Assembly (NCBI RefSeq): GCF_020520425.1 | Contig: NC_079487.1 | Coordinates: 66,084,398-66,148,397 of the forward strand | DNA: 64,000 bases | Source of the DNA: Spinacia oleracea | Lineage: Eukaryota; Streptophyta; Magnoliopsida; Caryophyllales; Amaranthaceae | Direction: 5' to 3' | Shown: positions 1 to 11,445 of the stretch, in pieces | Position numbering within the stretch: the stretch's first letter is position 1 | Layout: every line of letters begins with the position of its first letter | Translations under genes and position numbers: made by a program | The notes under the pieces: model-generated | The model's input: only the letters and a program-made list of their open reading frames with translations | Told to the model about the DNA's origin: nothing | Database searches by the model: none

Positions 1-924
1 GCGTCACGTTCACACAATAATTTTTTTTTGGCGTAATAGTAATCTACAGCCATGGATATCTAAAAACTTATATTGAGCGTAGTTGAATACACAATCAAAT
101 TTTAACACCAATATATTACATAATCATAAAAACTAATTCATACATAGCAATAACATAGTTTACAAAAAGTGATAATAATCATCCATGCATTAATTTGCAC
201 TGTCTAATCAAACTGAAATAGAAACACTTTTTGAAACAAAAAAACTTTCTAGCAACAATTTTTCTACATTAAACAAGATTGTCTAAAACTAAAATAAAAA
301 AAACTTCCTAACTACGTACTAATTAACAAAGTAAAGCCCATTGTCGTACTAGCTTAGCTTCAAGATAACTTGTTGATCTCCAATCTAAAATTTACTGTTA
401 CCACTTGAATTAATCATCAATAATCTGCAAAGAACATTTAATGTGTCAAATATAAAGGGGAAAAAACAACATCATAACATCTAGAATATGGCATTTCTAG
501 ATATAAATATGCTGCGTTTTTAAACATGTATGAATGCTTATAAACCCCAAAATATATAATCCAAGCAACCAGATGTACATTCCAACACAACCAGCTAAAC
601 ATTTTCAGTTTCAATGTAAAACGCAAATTAAGAAATGAGAGAATTAGCTGGTTTTGTCAAATGCTCCTTCAAGGGTGTATAACAGCTCCTCTTTTAACAT
701 CTTATGCTTATTGCTGTTATTAAACACTTAAAGTAGCTTCACTAGATTATTCTATCTAAAGCTAGTGGTAGGGGTGTGTTCGAGTGGTATATACTCGGGC
801 AATGATAGTCTTTTGTTCCAGAATCTAGTTCTTCCTCCTTTCATCTCTAAAAAGTGTTAAACCGTGAAGATTTTTCAAAGAACAAAATATTGATAGAAAA
901 ACTTCATAAAACCACAGGACTACA
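1..924. other. AT-rich flank, no coding gene seen
   Basis: AT-rich sequence with only short chance ORFs and no domain, RNA gene or repeat structure that I can recognise. It lies just downstream of the original stop codon of the minus-strand host gene described at 6741-6887. It may therefore hold that gene's 3' UTR and downstream flank. Confidence 0.4.
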
Positions 925-949
925 CACTAGTAGAAAAAACCCTTATTAC

Positions 950-1275
950 AGCGGGCTTTTAGACCCCTGTTGCAGCGTACATCGTATGCTGCAACTGGAA
1001 GGCCTGCAACAAGTCTGAACTTGTTGCAGCGTACAATGTTCGCTGCAAAAAGTACTTTTTTTGCAGCGTACATATGCATGTACGCTGCAGCAAGTGTCAA
1101 AATTTTGGCAAAAATAGTGACTTGTTGCAGCGTACAAAGAAGTGTACGCTGCAAAAAACTCCACTTGTTGCTGCGTACATCTATTTGTACGCTGCAACAA
1201 GTCTGAAAATTTGCCAAAATTTAGACCCTTGTTGCAGCGTACACATATATATGTACGCTGCAACAAAGCACTTTT
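950..1275. repeat. CACTA left subterminal hairpin repeats
   Basis: At least five units of TTGCAGCGTAC are paired with an inverted GTACGCTGCAA after 4-10 bases, each able to form a short hairpin. Spacer sequences differ while the arms are conserved. In En/Spm elements subterminal repeats of this kind bind the element's DNA-binding protein, and I infer the same role here. ORFs predicted across this segment are by-products of the repeats. Confidence 0.85.
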
Positions 1276-1649
1276 GGCGGGAAAATTCTAATTTTGTTTA
1301 GGGACTTTGCACCAAATATAGAAACCTGTCATAACAATAATAGAATATCACAACCTGTATAACAAATATATAAACAATAACTGTAGTTTTGTATATATTC
1401 CAAAACCAAAGTGCACGTACTAATACATTTAAATATATGTACGTTCCAATTTCAATGTACGCATACATTTTAATACAAAATATTGTTCTATAACATCTAA
1501 GCCAACTCGATCAAACGCGCTCAGGCCAATAATAAATACTTTCTGGTAAAAAACTTAGCCCATTGCTCACGAACCACATCAATTTCCTCACTAGCATAAG
1601 GCGCATTCCTGTAGTATAGACCTTCAAAAACAAAAATTTGATGGGAGCA

Positions 1650-3290
1650 TTAGATTAAATGTCATTTTAGTCTAAATATGAACTATAACGACCCAATGAG
1701 CCTTAAATGTGCATAAATAGATTGAAATGAGTATTTGAAAACTTTAAAAATAAGCATATTAAACATGTAATAAGTTTGAAATAAGTCATTAGGTTCTTTA
1801 GTTCACATTTGGGAACGAAAATGTCATTTTAGTCTAAATATGACCTATAACGACTCAATGAGCCTTAAATGTGCGTAAATAGATTGGAAAGGGTCTTGGA
1901 AACTTAAAACTAAGAATATTAATCATGTAAAGGGTTTAAAATGAGTCTTTAGGTTCTTTAGTTCAAGGTTAGGAGCGAAAATGTCTCATTTTAGCCTAAA
2001 TATGACCTATAACGACCAAACAAGTCTCAAATGTGCATAATAGATCGGATTGAGTCTTGAAAAGTTAAAAATAATCATATGAATCATGTAATAAGTTTGA
2101 AATTAGTTTTTAAGTTCGTTAGATCAAAGTTGGGAGCGAAAATGTCATTTTAGCCTAAATATGACCTATAACGGCCAAAGAAGTCTCGAATGTGCATAAA
2201 TAGATTGGAGTAAGTCTTGGAAAGTTAAAACTAATCATATAAAACATTTAATATGTTTAAAATGAGTCCTAAGGTTCTTTATTTCATATTTGGGAGCAAA
2301 AAAGCCTCATTTTAGCCTAATATGACCTATAACGACCAAACAAGCCTTAAATTTGCATAAGTAGATTGGAATGAGTGTTAGAAAGTTAAAAATATTCATA
2401 TTAAACATATAATAAGTATAAAATGAGTCCTTAGGTTCTTTAGTTCAAAGTTGGGAGCGAAAATGCTTTATTTTAGCCTAAATATGACCTATAACGACCA
2501 AACAAGTCTCAAATGTGCATAATAGATCGGATTGAGTCTTGAAAAGTTAAAAATAATCATATGAATCATGTAATAAGTTTGAAATTAGTTTTTAAGTTCG
2601 TTAGATCAAAGTTGGGAGCGAAAATGTCATTTTAGCCTAAATATGACCTATAACGGCCAAAGAAGTCTCGAATGTGCATAAATAGATTGGAGTAAGTCTT
2701 GGAAAGTTAAAACTAATCATATAAAACATTTAATATGTTTAAAATGAGTCCTAAGGTTCTTTATTTCATATTTTGGAGCAAAAAAGCCTCATTTTAGCCT
2801 AATATGACCTATAACGACCAAACAAGCCTTAAATTTGCATAAGTAGATTGGAATGAGTGTTAGAAAGTTAAAAATATTCATATTAAACATGTAATAAGTA
2901 TAAAATGAGTCCTTAGGTTCTTTAGTTCAAAGTTGGGAGCGAAAATGCTTCATTTTAGCCTTAATATGTCCTATAACGACCCAATAAGCCTTAAATGTGA
3001 ATAAATAGATTGAAACGAGTCTTAGAAAGTTAAAACTATGCATATCAATCATGTAAAAGGTTTAAAATGAGTCATTAGATTCTTTAGTTCAATGTTCGGA
3101 GCAAAAATGTCATTTGAGCCTAAATATAGCCTATAACGACCCAATGAGCCTTAAATGTGCATAAATACACTGCAAAAAGTCTTGGAAACTTAAAACTAAG
3201 CACATTTATCATGTAATGAGTTTGAAATGAGTCATTAGATTCTTTAGTTCAAGTTGGGGATGAAAATATCATTTTAGCCAAAATATGAGT
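1650..3290. repeat. Tandem array inside the CACTA, about 160-bp units with a 482-bp higher-order repeat
   Basis: About ten copies of a unit of roughly 160 bp recur, recognisable by CATTTTAGCCTAAATATGAC, a block like ATAACGACC, and GTTGGGAGCGAAAATG. Units diverge, but the stretch near 2019-2500 is repeated almost unchanged 482 bp downstream, so a three-unit block has been duplicated. No coding potential is seen. Confidence 0.85.
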
Positions 3291-4059
3291 TGTTTATAAA
3301 TGAGTAACTAAAGACTAAGATGATGAAGTTTTGTGCTTTATTATTGTTTTTCATGAAGTTTCAGTTTATTTATCATAGTTTGATGATGGTTTGGAGATAT
3401 TGGCCTGACTCCATGTTGTATCGGTCCATATAAATTAAGGTTTATTGTAAAGTAAATCCTTTGAGGATTGATCATAATAGCAAGTAGTGTTTATTACTCC
3501 GTACTTTGTATCTATTAAGGACCAACAAGGAAAGTAGGAAACACTCCACTTGTTACCGTATATTAACCATGTTCTAGGACTTGATTTCAGCAAATATTAT
3601 TGCACTAGTCTCTAACTTGCAGCATCCTCAAGTCCAAAATCTCCAAATTTTAATAATGTGGTTCATTTAAACCGAAGGATATAACATGTAAACATGAAAA
3701 CATTCAGAATTTGGGGACAAATATTAGCCGGACAAAATACATATTTGCAGCAAGTTTATTCAAATTTCACGGGCCAAATCAGGTTATAACTTATGAATTG
3801 GCTAATATTATGAAAGATGACCAACTGTCCACCTCTAAACATGAACCAGAACAACTCCATCTATGATATCAGTGCATGTCCTATGATCTAGTTATTACCT
3901 TCTGCCTGACATAGTATGCCAAAATATGAACAACCAAACCTGAAGAGAAGTCTAGTGGAGTACTAGTGATCCAAAATGTCAGATGTACATATATATTCCC
4001 TCATGAGATAAGATTTAGCAAAAAAAAAAATAGAAAACAGTCTTTATAACGGTATGTAC
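3291..4059. other. CACTA interior, non-coding
   Basis: AT-rich sequence between the tandem array and the exon-like block. I see no ORF, RNA gene or further repeat. It would be intron or 3' region of the CACTA gene if that gene runs on the minus strand. Confidence 0.4.
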
Positions 4060-4257
4060 CTGCATGAAACCACTGAAGTGTTCACCATATCGACGATTAT
4101 ACATTTCTAGTCTCCCTAAAATATTTGCAACTTCTGGATTAACGCGTTGTTGCTGGGAAGCCTCAGTAGGTATTAACGAGCAATGGGACGGCGACACAAA
4201 GGACTTCTCCATGTTTGGAGTGCTGCTGCATGATCCCAAACTTGTAAGATACATCTC
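4060..4257 (-). CDS. Exon-like block inside the CACTA, unknown protein
   Basis: On the minus strand a reading block of exactly 198 bp (66 codons) is bounded by an AG acceptor (ATTGCAAG) and a donor (ATGCAG before GTACAT), and is in phase 0. The peptide includes EMYLTSLGSC near its start and NPEVANILGRLEMYNRRYGE near its end. It is polar and has no motif I can assign. It could be an exon of a CACTA-encoded protein or a captured host exon. No adjoining coding exon could be recognised, so the gene is probably incomplete. Confidence 0.45.
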
Positions 4258-6196
4258 CTTGCAATGTTAATAAGATATGATTCAGCCAATAAAAACACTT
4301 AGCAAAGACAGGATGACAAAGGAAATTTGTTAGTCTTCTACCATTTCAACAAAAAAACTCTTAGCAACATGAACATATCCTAAATTTAATGGCTGTGAAG
4401 TAAAATTGTTGTTCTAAAAAAAAATTTGCTTCAATTAAATCATCAGCCAAAATTAAAAAGATAAACAAGGTTTATAATTATTGTAACTACGTGAGTCTGG
4501 CAGGGAACTCTAGTGGTGAGACTAGTGTCCGCTATCCACTTGACAAGTTGTACAAAACTATCTAGTATATGTAGCAGATACAAAAGAGTACAACTGACCC
4601 TCAGACGAAGGTCCATGATCATTTTTACAGCTTCTGAAGTTCTGATGTTTGAACCATGAACTGAAACAACTAGGTGATATTCATTTGTTTGCTGTATCTA
4701 GACAGCAGGAAATTGTATCTGTTACCCAAACTACAAGGTACACAACACACACTGATATAAAGCCAACTAAAAACAAGTAGCTAGGATCTTTCACAGTTCA
4801 CCACACTACCAAGCCATAAGCTACTACTAAAGCATATATACATACCCTTAAACAAAACCCAACACTTAAATCAGATATATATTACTCACTGCATAACGAG
4901 TTCACAAGTTCAATCCCACCTGAAGTGCGGCCAAAGTAAGAATTATAAATATTAATTCGGAAAAAATGCGTAGATACCTTGTTATAGCTTTTGAGTGCAT
5001 TTGTCGCCTTGTAAATCTCATATTCCATGGACTGGCTCCACGAAAATTCAGCGTTTAAATTTGGATTTTAGGTTTCACTCCCTATAAACTCATAATTTTG
5101 GAGGGTTTTGTAAACAAATATGTTAGCTTAATTCACTCGATACTGATCACACATCATATACCGATATAGGGAGTACATAATAATACTTGACTACTCGTAG
5201 TATGTAATAATACTCGACTATATTGATAGTGCTTATATGTCTCATGCATACACGTAGTGTACAACAATTGGAGAAATTTGGGAACTTGGCACCCTTTCAT
5301 GAACATATCAATAACACCAACCATCCAAATAGATTCATCTAGCTTATGTCCAACTCAAATTAAGTAATTAAAAATAGTTTGATTTTTAGTTTTACTAAGC
5401 TCTAACATTAATTAAAGACGTCAAAGTTTTATCGTACCCAAAATACATACTCGGAGTATCAAGTGTAGAAACTAACCAGAATCTGTGCAACACTAAATTA
5501 CACATTTGCTAACTTTCCAACACCAATTAATTTCTCATTTGATAAATATAATAGCAACCCAATTGAAAGAATTAGCCAAAATTGCACAAAAATAAATAAA
5601 TAAAACAGTAATTAAGATCTGTAATAGGCTTCATAACCAACACATTTCGATTATTAAAGAAAAAAGGTAGGGAAATTTGCAGCAACAACAGAAAAGCAAA
5701 TCATAGCATGCTTATCTCTCAATGAAAAGCAAGGCTAAACAACAACAACTATTTCAGTCAATGAATATAATCTTGAATAACATAAACCATTATAACCCAA
5801 TGTATTACCATGAAGCATAAACATTAAACACCAATGGTCCCATACAATCATAATCCACACACATTTCATACCAAGCTGGAGTCAAGTAAACTGATACATT
5901 TAATATGAATCTCTGAAGTCTAAAATGCAATAATGAAGGAATTCCCCATTATATTAATAAACCGTCATATAAATGTCCCCAAGTTAAATTAACAATCAAA
6001 ATCGGAAAAAAAAAAATCAAACCCTAACAATCAATACAGAAAAAAAAATGTATTAATTAACACAAAAAATAAGAATAATTTATGTAATCAAACCCTAAAA
6101 ATACGAAATTGGGGGAAAAATCAAGAATTGACTGAAAGCAAACCCTAAAAATACGAAATTAGGGAAAAACAAACACAAAAAGTTGGAAAACTATAC
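4258..6196. other. CACTA interior, intron-like AT-rich sequence
   Basis: No ORF, repeat array or RNA gene is seen. If both flanking minus-strand blocks belong to one gene, this is an intron between a leader exon (6197-6450) and the block at 4060-4257. Several poly-A runs occur around 6008-6070. Confidence 0.35.
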
Positions 6197-6450
6197 CTCC
6201 TCAAACAGATTCGCGCAAGAGAGAGTAAGAGATCGAAATACTTGGGACTGTGACGGCGAGAACAGAACGCGATGGGGGAGATGAGGCGAGAACACAGACC
6301 CACCGGCGAAGACAGCGACGCAGGGCCGAGCAACGCCTGAGTTCGACGGCTGCTGAGTTCGACGGCGGCTGAGTTCGACGGCTGAGTTCGAAGGCCAGAT
6401 GCTTGGAGAGAAGGAGTTGAGAGAGCGTTGGAAAATAAAATTTTGAGATA
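6197..6450 (-). other. Probable leader exon of the CACTA gene
   Basis: This C/T-rich block on the minus strand has a repeated GTCGAACTCAGC motif and ends in a good donor (TTTGAGGAG before GTATAG). It looks like a GC-richer 5' leader exon next to the CACTA terminus, where transcription of such elements normally begins. An open frame exists, but the low complexity makes coding doubtful. The upstream limit is approximate. Confidence 0.4.
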
Positions 6451-6477
6451 TTTTGTTAAGTGAAAAAGCTATTGACG

Positions 6478-6739
6478 AAATAACGTTATTGCAGCAAAAA
6501 TGTTTGAAACGCGGACTTGTTGCAGGGGGCCATAGCATGTACGCTGCGATAAAGTCGGGTTGTTGCTGCGGGCTTTTATTTTGTACGCTGCAACAAACAC
6601 ATTTGCTGCGAACATTTAAAATGTACGCTGCGATAACCCTTTAAAGGGTTTGACCCGCGTTGACCGACTGGTTGTTGAAGCGTATTTATACATGTACGCT
6701 GCAACAAGGGGGCTGCAACAGGGGTTTTTTCTACTAGTG
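6478..6739. repeat. CACTA right subterminal repeats and terminal inverted repeat
   Basis: TTGCAGC / GTACGCTGC units recur in both orientations (for example ATGTACGCTGCGATAA and TTGTACGCTGCAACAAAC), ending in GGGGTTTTTTCTACTAGTG. That end is the inverted copy of the left terminus. The ORF crossing 6576-6923 is a fusion of this repeat with the host exon at 6741-6887. Confidence 0.85.
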
Positions 6740-6740
6740 A

Positions 6741-6887
6741 CATGAGATCTGGGTGATCCTTCAGGAAAGTTAGAAGCTCCCGAGCAAACTCTTCCCTTAG
6801 CATTAAAAGTATTGGAATTTGTCCATTCTCATACCTTTGCTTGAAAACAAAATAACTGAAACCTCCTCTTGATCCCATGCTTTCATG
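6741..6887 (-). CDS. Last exon of an interrupted host gene, unknown product
   Basis: On the minus strand, the acceptor TTTTCCTTGTGCAG is followed by 49 codons beginning HESMGSRGGFSYFVF and ending LTFLKDHPDLM. If the CACTA element and one copy of its ACA duplication are removed, the codon after the final Met is TAG. The native stop is therefore split by the transposon. With it in place the frame reads on into the CACTA repeats. The phase matches the exon at 13452-13487 (CAG before CAT). I do not recognise the family. The segment is a mixed helical, charged C-terminus without an obvious catalytic motif. Confidence 0.55.
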
Positions 6888-8430
6888 CTGCACAAGGAAA
6901 ATGATTAGTAAGGTCTCTACCATCTGAGAAAAACACTATATGCAAGAGATAGATAGATCATTGTTATATAAAAAGTGTTTTTCAAGACCAAACAAACACC
7001 TTTGACATATGGGTTTCTATTTAACAACAACGCAATCCCCAAACAGCAATATCACAACAGTTGTAAGCTCAAAAATCAAGCAGTTATTTTTGGATAAAGA
7101 ACATCAAGCAGTTTACTAGAGTTGTAGAAAAATTAATCAGGATCTATATAAGTAAGCACAAGGGAGATGTTCAGCAAATTAGCAGGTGAAGCTGCTTTTA
7201 TGTTATAATCCTAATAAAAAGGTAACATGCAGCCAACGAATGTCATATTGTTTATCAAATGATAACCGCACAAATGTGTACAAAGAATATTAAATAAGAA
7301 AACTAGCTCTAAATTTTAATGCACGATAAAATAAAGCTACCTTTTAGCAAAGGGATCAATAAGAAAAGGTTGTTTGGCATCGAACTACTCAATGTTCCAA
7401 AAAAGACCAACTTATAAAGCTTAACTATAGTTGACTTGAACAAGATATACCACAGAACCAGTAGCTGGTGTGCCACAACTCGACAAAAGAAAGAAAAACA
7501 AAGTCTTTGTCTACCTGAGCACTACTTTGGGCCATAGGATACACACAAGGAGCCCAAGATCCAGATCCAGATTGGAAACTACATCTGTACATGGAAAAGA
7601 ACATTGTAACTTATCTCGTTCTAGGGATAACTTATCTCGTTCTAGGGAAGGAAGAGAATACAAAGGAAATAAAGAGAGTCAGTAACACAACATTATACAA
7701 GTAGATAATACTTCAACAACTCGAATTTCAGTAATTTATACTGAGAAAAAGAATCTTAGAAGCAATGTTACTTGAAATCGGGTACTAGTGTCGGACACGG
7801 GTACATATCCAAGTGTAGCAACTACCAGCGACTTCCACCATCTAATATTCCCTACCGTGGTCAACACTAACCCAAATTATTTGCTTGCTCCGAATTACCT
7901 ATCAGTGGGAACTTTCCGTATCAACTACTTAATACAGAGTTACTTTATTTTGACAAAGAAACAGGCAAAGAAAACTTGTGCACCATGAAATGCATGTCCC
8001 AAGAAACATCTATTGGTAACAATATTTCCCTCATGCAATCGGTATAATTTTTCCTTTTATACCTATCTTAGAACAACAATCAAAATCGCAAATTCAAGGA
8101 CTTGTTTTTTGTTAAAATTAATAGGAAACGACCTCCTACCAGTTCATTGTGTGATTAGAGAAAACAGTCTCCAAATTTACAGCAACCCTTTATGAAAGGG
8201 TCGAAGAAAATCGGTCTAAATTTGTATGATTTTCTTGTAGTGTCTTCATGTTAGAACATGGTGCATTCTTTCCATTTTTTATAGACTCATAGCACTCTCG
8301 AAACTGTGTAATTTATTATACGATTGACAAACTCCATATTCTTTTACATTGATGCATCTTAGGTTCCCATAAATCATAGTTTCTTTTCACTTTCCTCTGG
8401 AGTGGAAAACTTTCCAATTTGTTCTTCTAG
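6888..8430. other. Intron-like host sequence, no gene seen
   Basis: AT-rich sequence with ORFs of at most about 70 codons that carry no recognisable domain. It would be part of an intron of the minus-strand host gene. Confidence 0.35.
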
Positions 8431-8649
8431 TGCTGAAAGGATGGATGAAGGCCCAAAACTATTAAGTGGAGACAACTCTTTGGTCAGAGTAAGAGAAAAC
8501 CAAAAAGGGAAACAATCTGGTGTTCCTCAATTTGAGTTTCATAATCCAGATGCCCCATGATATAAGCAGTTGATTAAGAAAGCATCTGAAATAGTCTGGG
8601 AATTAAGAAATGAGCGAAGTGTTATATCTGATTCTAATGATGGCATGTC
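8431..8649 (+). pseudogene. Exon remnant with one in-frame stop, unknown protein
   Basis: A plus-strand block is bounded by an acceptor (GTTCTTCTAG) and a donor (GCATGTC before GTATGT). It reads through about 72 codons, including GVPQFEFHNPDAP, then a TGA, then YKQLIKKASEIVWELRNERS in the same frame. Coding-like composition on both sides of the stop and correct splice borders point to a decayed exon. It lies antisense within the intron of the minus-strand host gene. Its origin could be a transposed gene fragment. The family is not recognised. Confidence 0.45.
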
Positions 8650-9139
8650 GTATGTATTCATTTTAGACAAAGGTAGTTCAACTTTTGTGATATGATATAC
8701 TGGATAGGGACTAGGGAGGTAACTATTTGAATAATATGATAAACTGGCAACAATATTGCCTTTTGGAACATTCCCAAATTGAAAAATACAGTCAGGTCAT
8801 TATCTGATTATGCTTTCTTGTGATTCTTACATTAACCCATGATTACATTAGTGTTGTTTGAATGAATTTAAAGTATAAATGAGGCACAAGCACATCATAG
8901 GTAAAAATATTTGAGTAAACATGTCATATACTTGTTTGGTGTGATCTAAATTGTTAGATGAGTTAAAATATTTTCCAAGAAACAAGTAATGCCCTCATTA
9001 TAAGTTTATAAACCATATAAGTCAAGTCATATTCATTTTTTAAGGCAAGTCAGAATTCGAGACGTTCAACCTTAATACTTTGTTCACCAGTCTCTTACTC
9101 AACCTTCTATTTCATATAAAAGTTCACAAATACATCCAA
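8650..9139. other. No gene seen
   Basis: AT-rich intergenic or intronic sequence up to the Helitron 3' border. Confidence 0.35.
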
Positions 9140-9913
9140 CTAGATTTAAACCCGTGCGATGCACGGATTTGTGGTAATATTTTGTATATCAAAATTAATT
9201 AATTATTGTATGGTGTATGTTTTATATCTATGATTTGATTTATACTCCAAAATTAAGTTGTGAAAGTTTATTATTTCATCCAAAAATAATAATATAGGTG
9301 ATTATTTTTAATGAATATAATATTTGTTAATATTTTATTTTTCTATAAAAATAAACATATATATATTTATTAATTTTTTTTATCTATTTTATCTTTTACG
9401 TGCTACTCGTAACTCGTCCACATCATCCTACGTTATCTCATTATTGTATACGAAGTATTTGTATTCGTCGAAACAAACCTTTTAAACTATCGCCTATTTT
9501 ATGACAAAATTAAAATGTAAAACCTGCATAAGATTCATGCATGAAGATGAAATGATTACCAACGCTTTTATATTGGTCATGCATAAACATTGGATTAGAG
9601 ATTATGCATGAATCTCATTGTTTGCAAGGTAAATTGGATGGAACCGCAGATTTGAAAGGTAATTTATGAAGTATTTCAAGTAAAACATCATTAGATAGAT
9701 GTGGTACACATGCTTGTAATTTTGATTTGCTTCACATGTTGTTCGTATTACGGCGTTATATTACGGGTTGTATATCAGCGTATTATATGTTTTAGGGATT
9801 TATATATTTGTAAGTGACTGTAACTGCACACTATTCCATCTTCTCCTTATGTTATGAAGTAGGTGACTCTTGTTCTAACCGTTGCCATTAATTGCAATCT
9901 TATTGTAGCCATC

Positions 9914-11390
9914 TGTAGACGCCTACTTTTGTCCCCATTCCCGAAAGGGAAGGTTCGATGATGAGAACATAAATCTCCACTTGGCAACGCATCTCCTATA
10001 AAATAACGAATCTCAATCACCCTTTCATTTCAGCCGAAACTGCTATTTATAGAAACCTGCTAAGAATAGTAATTGCCGTAAAGGGTAGTTGTTAAAAGTG
10101 GCAAGTCATAAAAGATAGAAACCTGTCGGAATTAGGTGTTGCACTCCAACATAAATCCTAAAAGAGATAGAATTTACAAAGGAATTCTATTCCTGGTATA
10201 ATTCGAAAATAAAGGGTTACGTATTAATTAAATTCCTAACGAACCTAGAGTTCGTAACGGGCCCAGACGCATTCCGTCATAAAGTTAATACTCACTAAAA
10301 GACTCGGATAAGTCTCAAAAGCTCCGTATTCTGAGAGTCCAAATCTGACAAGGAACTCGGCCCAGATCCCATTTTCAACGCCTGGATCTGGGCGCCGAAA
10401 TCTTCGGCGCCCAGCCCTGGCCGCTGAAAATGCCTGGGGCCGTGCCGTCTCCGAATTCTTTTTGGATTCGTGTTCTAAAAATCTATCTTTTCACATACTC
10501 TTTCCCTATAAATACAGCCTAAAAACCGACGTGAAGAACACACACAATTCTATAATCTGAGTATTGACTCTAGCCTTAAGCCTAAGCCTCACGCTGCGAA
10601 ATTGATCCCGCGTTCTGTCGCAATCGACCCAAAAGTCGAACAGAACGCATCCTGCCCCTTGTAGCTGAAGAATTAAGCCTGGATACTGGAACATTGCTTG
10701 GAAATCCGAGATTCGTTAAATAAAAGGAGAAATAGCAAAGCCAAAGTGGTTAGTTTTCTGAGAACCACAACGCACCTCTCAAGGGTGCGTTGTAATGTGT
10801 CCCTCACATGATTTAATCGCTTTCATCACCCTTTTATAAAACTGTCAAACTATTAATTTGATTGATCTATCACGCCTAATAAGATAACACCTTGGACAAT
10901 TGAGTTATCATGCTAGGTACCTTAAATCAATCTAAATAAGATAATCACGATCGATTTAGTATTATATGTTGCATATTGCTAAAATCAATTCAGAATAGTT
11001 TAATAGTTAACGCATGTCCCTTCAATTATTTATGCTGAGCTAGTAAGGATAACATGCCTCTGGAGTTATCGATGAGCACTCCTCTCGGTATTTACAGTCC
11101 CCCGAACTCTCAATCTCTGCCCTGCGGGTGTACGTTGAGCGACCCCCACACCAGGGATCACAAGGGAACCTATGGCCGTCGTGGTCGAACATAATTGCAC
11201 TCCCTTTATGTCACGATAACCGGGTTTTGTCAGTTTTTCTCATTGTCGTTAAAAACTGAATGGCGACTCCTATATTACTAGTCGATTGGGTGTAAGCTCA
11301 CAGGAAATCCAATTACACTTGAACAGAAAACGTCACGCCCACGAGGGACGAGGTCACGCATTAGCCTCGTGCTTTTTCGACCCCCTTACA
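9914..11390 (+). mobile_element. Solo LTR of family A (Tat/Retand-like Ty3/gypsy)
   Basis: It begins TGTAGACGCCTACTTTTGTC and ends CCCCCTTACA, with the 5-bp duplication CCATC at 9909-9913 and 11391-11395. It is homologous along its length to the LTRs at 19347-20804, 40080-41534, 47053-48530 and 57880-59300, which lie in the opposite orientation. With no internal sequence it is a solo LTR left by LTR-LTR recombination. It carries one GCGCCCAG palindrome module at 10372-10431. The ORF near 10506-10694 is LTR sequence. Confidence 0.93.
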
Positions 11391-11445
11391 CCATCCAAGT
11401 ATAATTAATCCCACTACCATAGCTTTATCATCCATATAATTCCTC

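Larger units (their letters stand above)
925..6739 (-). mobile_element. CACTA (En/Spm-type) DNA transposon, non-autonomous or decayed
   Basis: The left end begins CACTAGTAGAAAAAACCC and the right end reads the same on the minus strand. The 3-bp target duplication ACA is present at 922-924 and 6740-6742, which fixes both borders. Subterminal TTGCAGCGTAC repeats, often as small hairpins, fill both ends, as is usual in the CACTA superfamily. The interior holds a tandem array (1650-3290), one exon-like block (4060-4257) and a probable leader exon near the right end (6197-6450). I cannot see the DDE transposase. The minus orientation is inferred from the donor sites of the two exon-like blocks. 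The element is probably mobilised in trans or dead. Confidence 0.93.

Noticed and set aside
927..1301. Several ORFs full of CSVHxYVRC-like repeats
   Set aside because: They are translations of the CACTA subterminal hairpin repeats in both directions.
1650..3290. Tandem array as a centromeric or subtelomeric satellite
   Set aside because: It is confined between CACTA ends that have a matching target duplication, so it is internal to that element.
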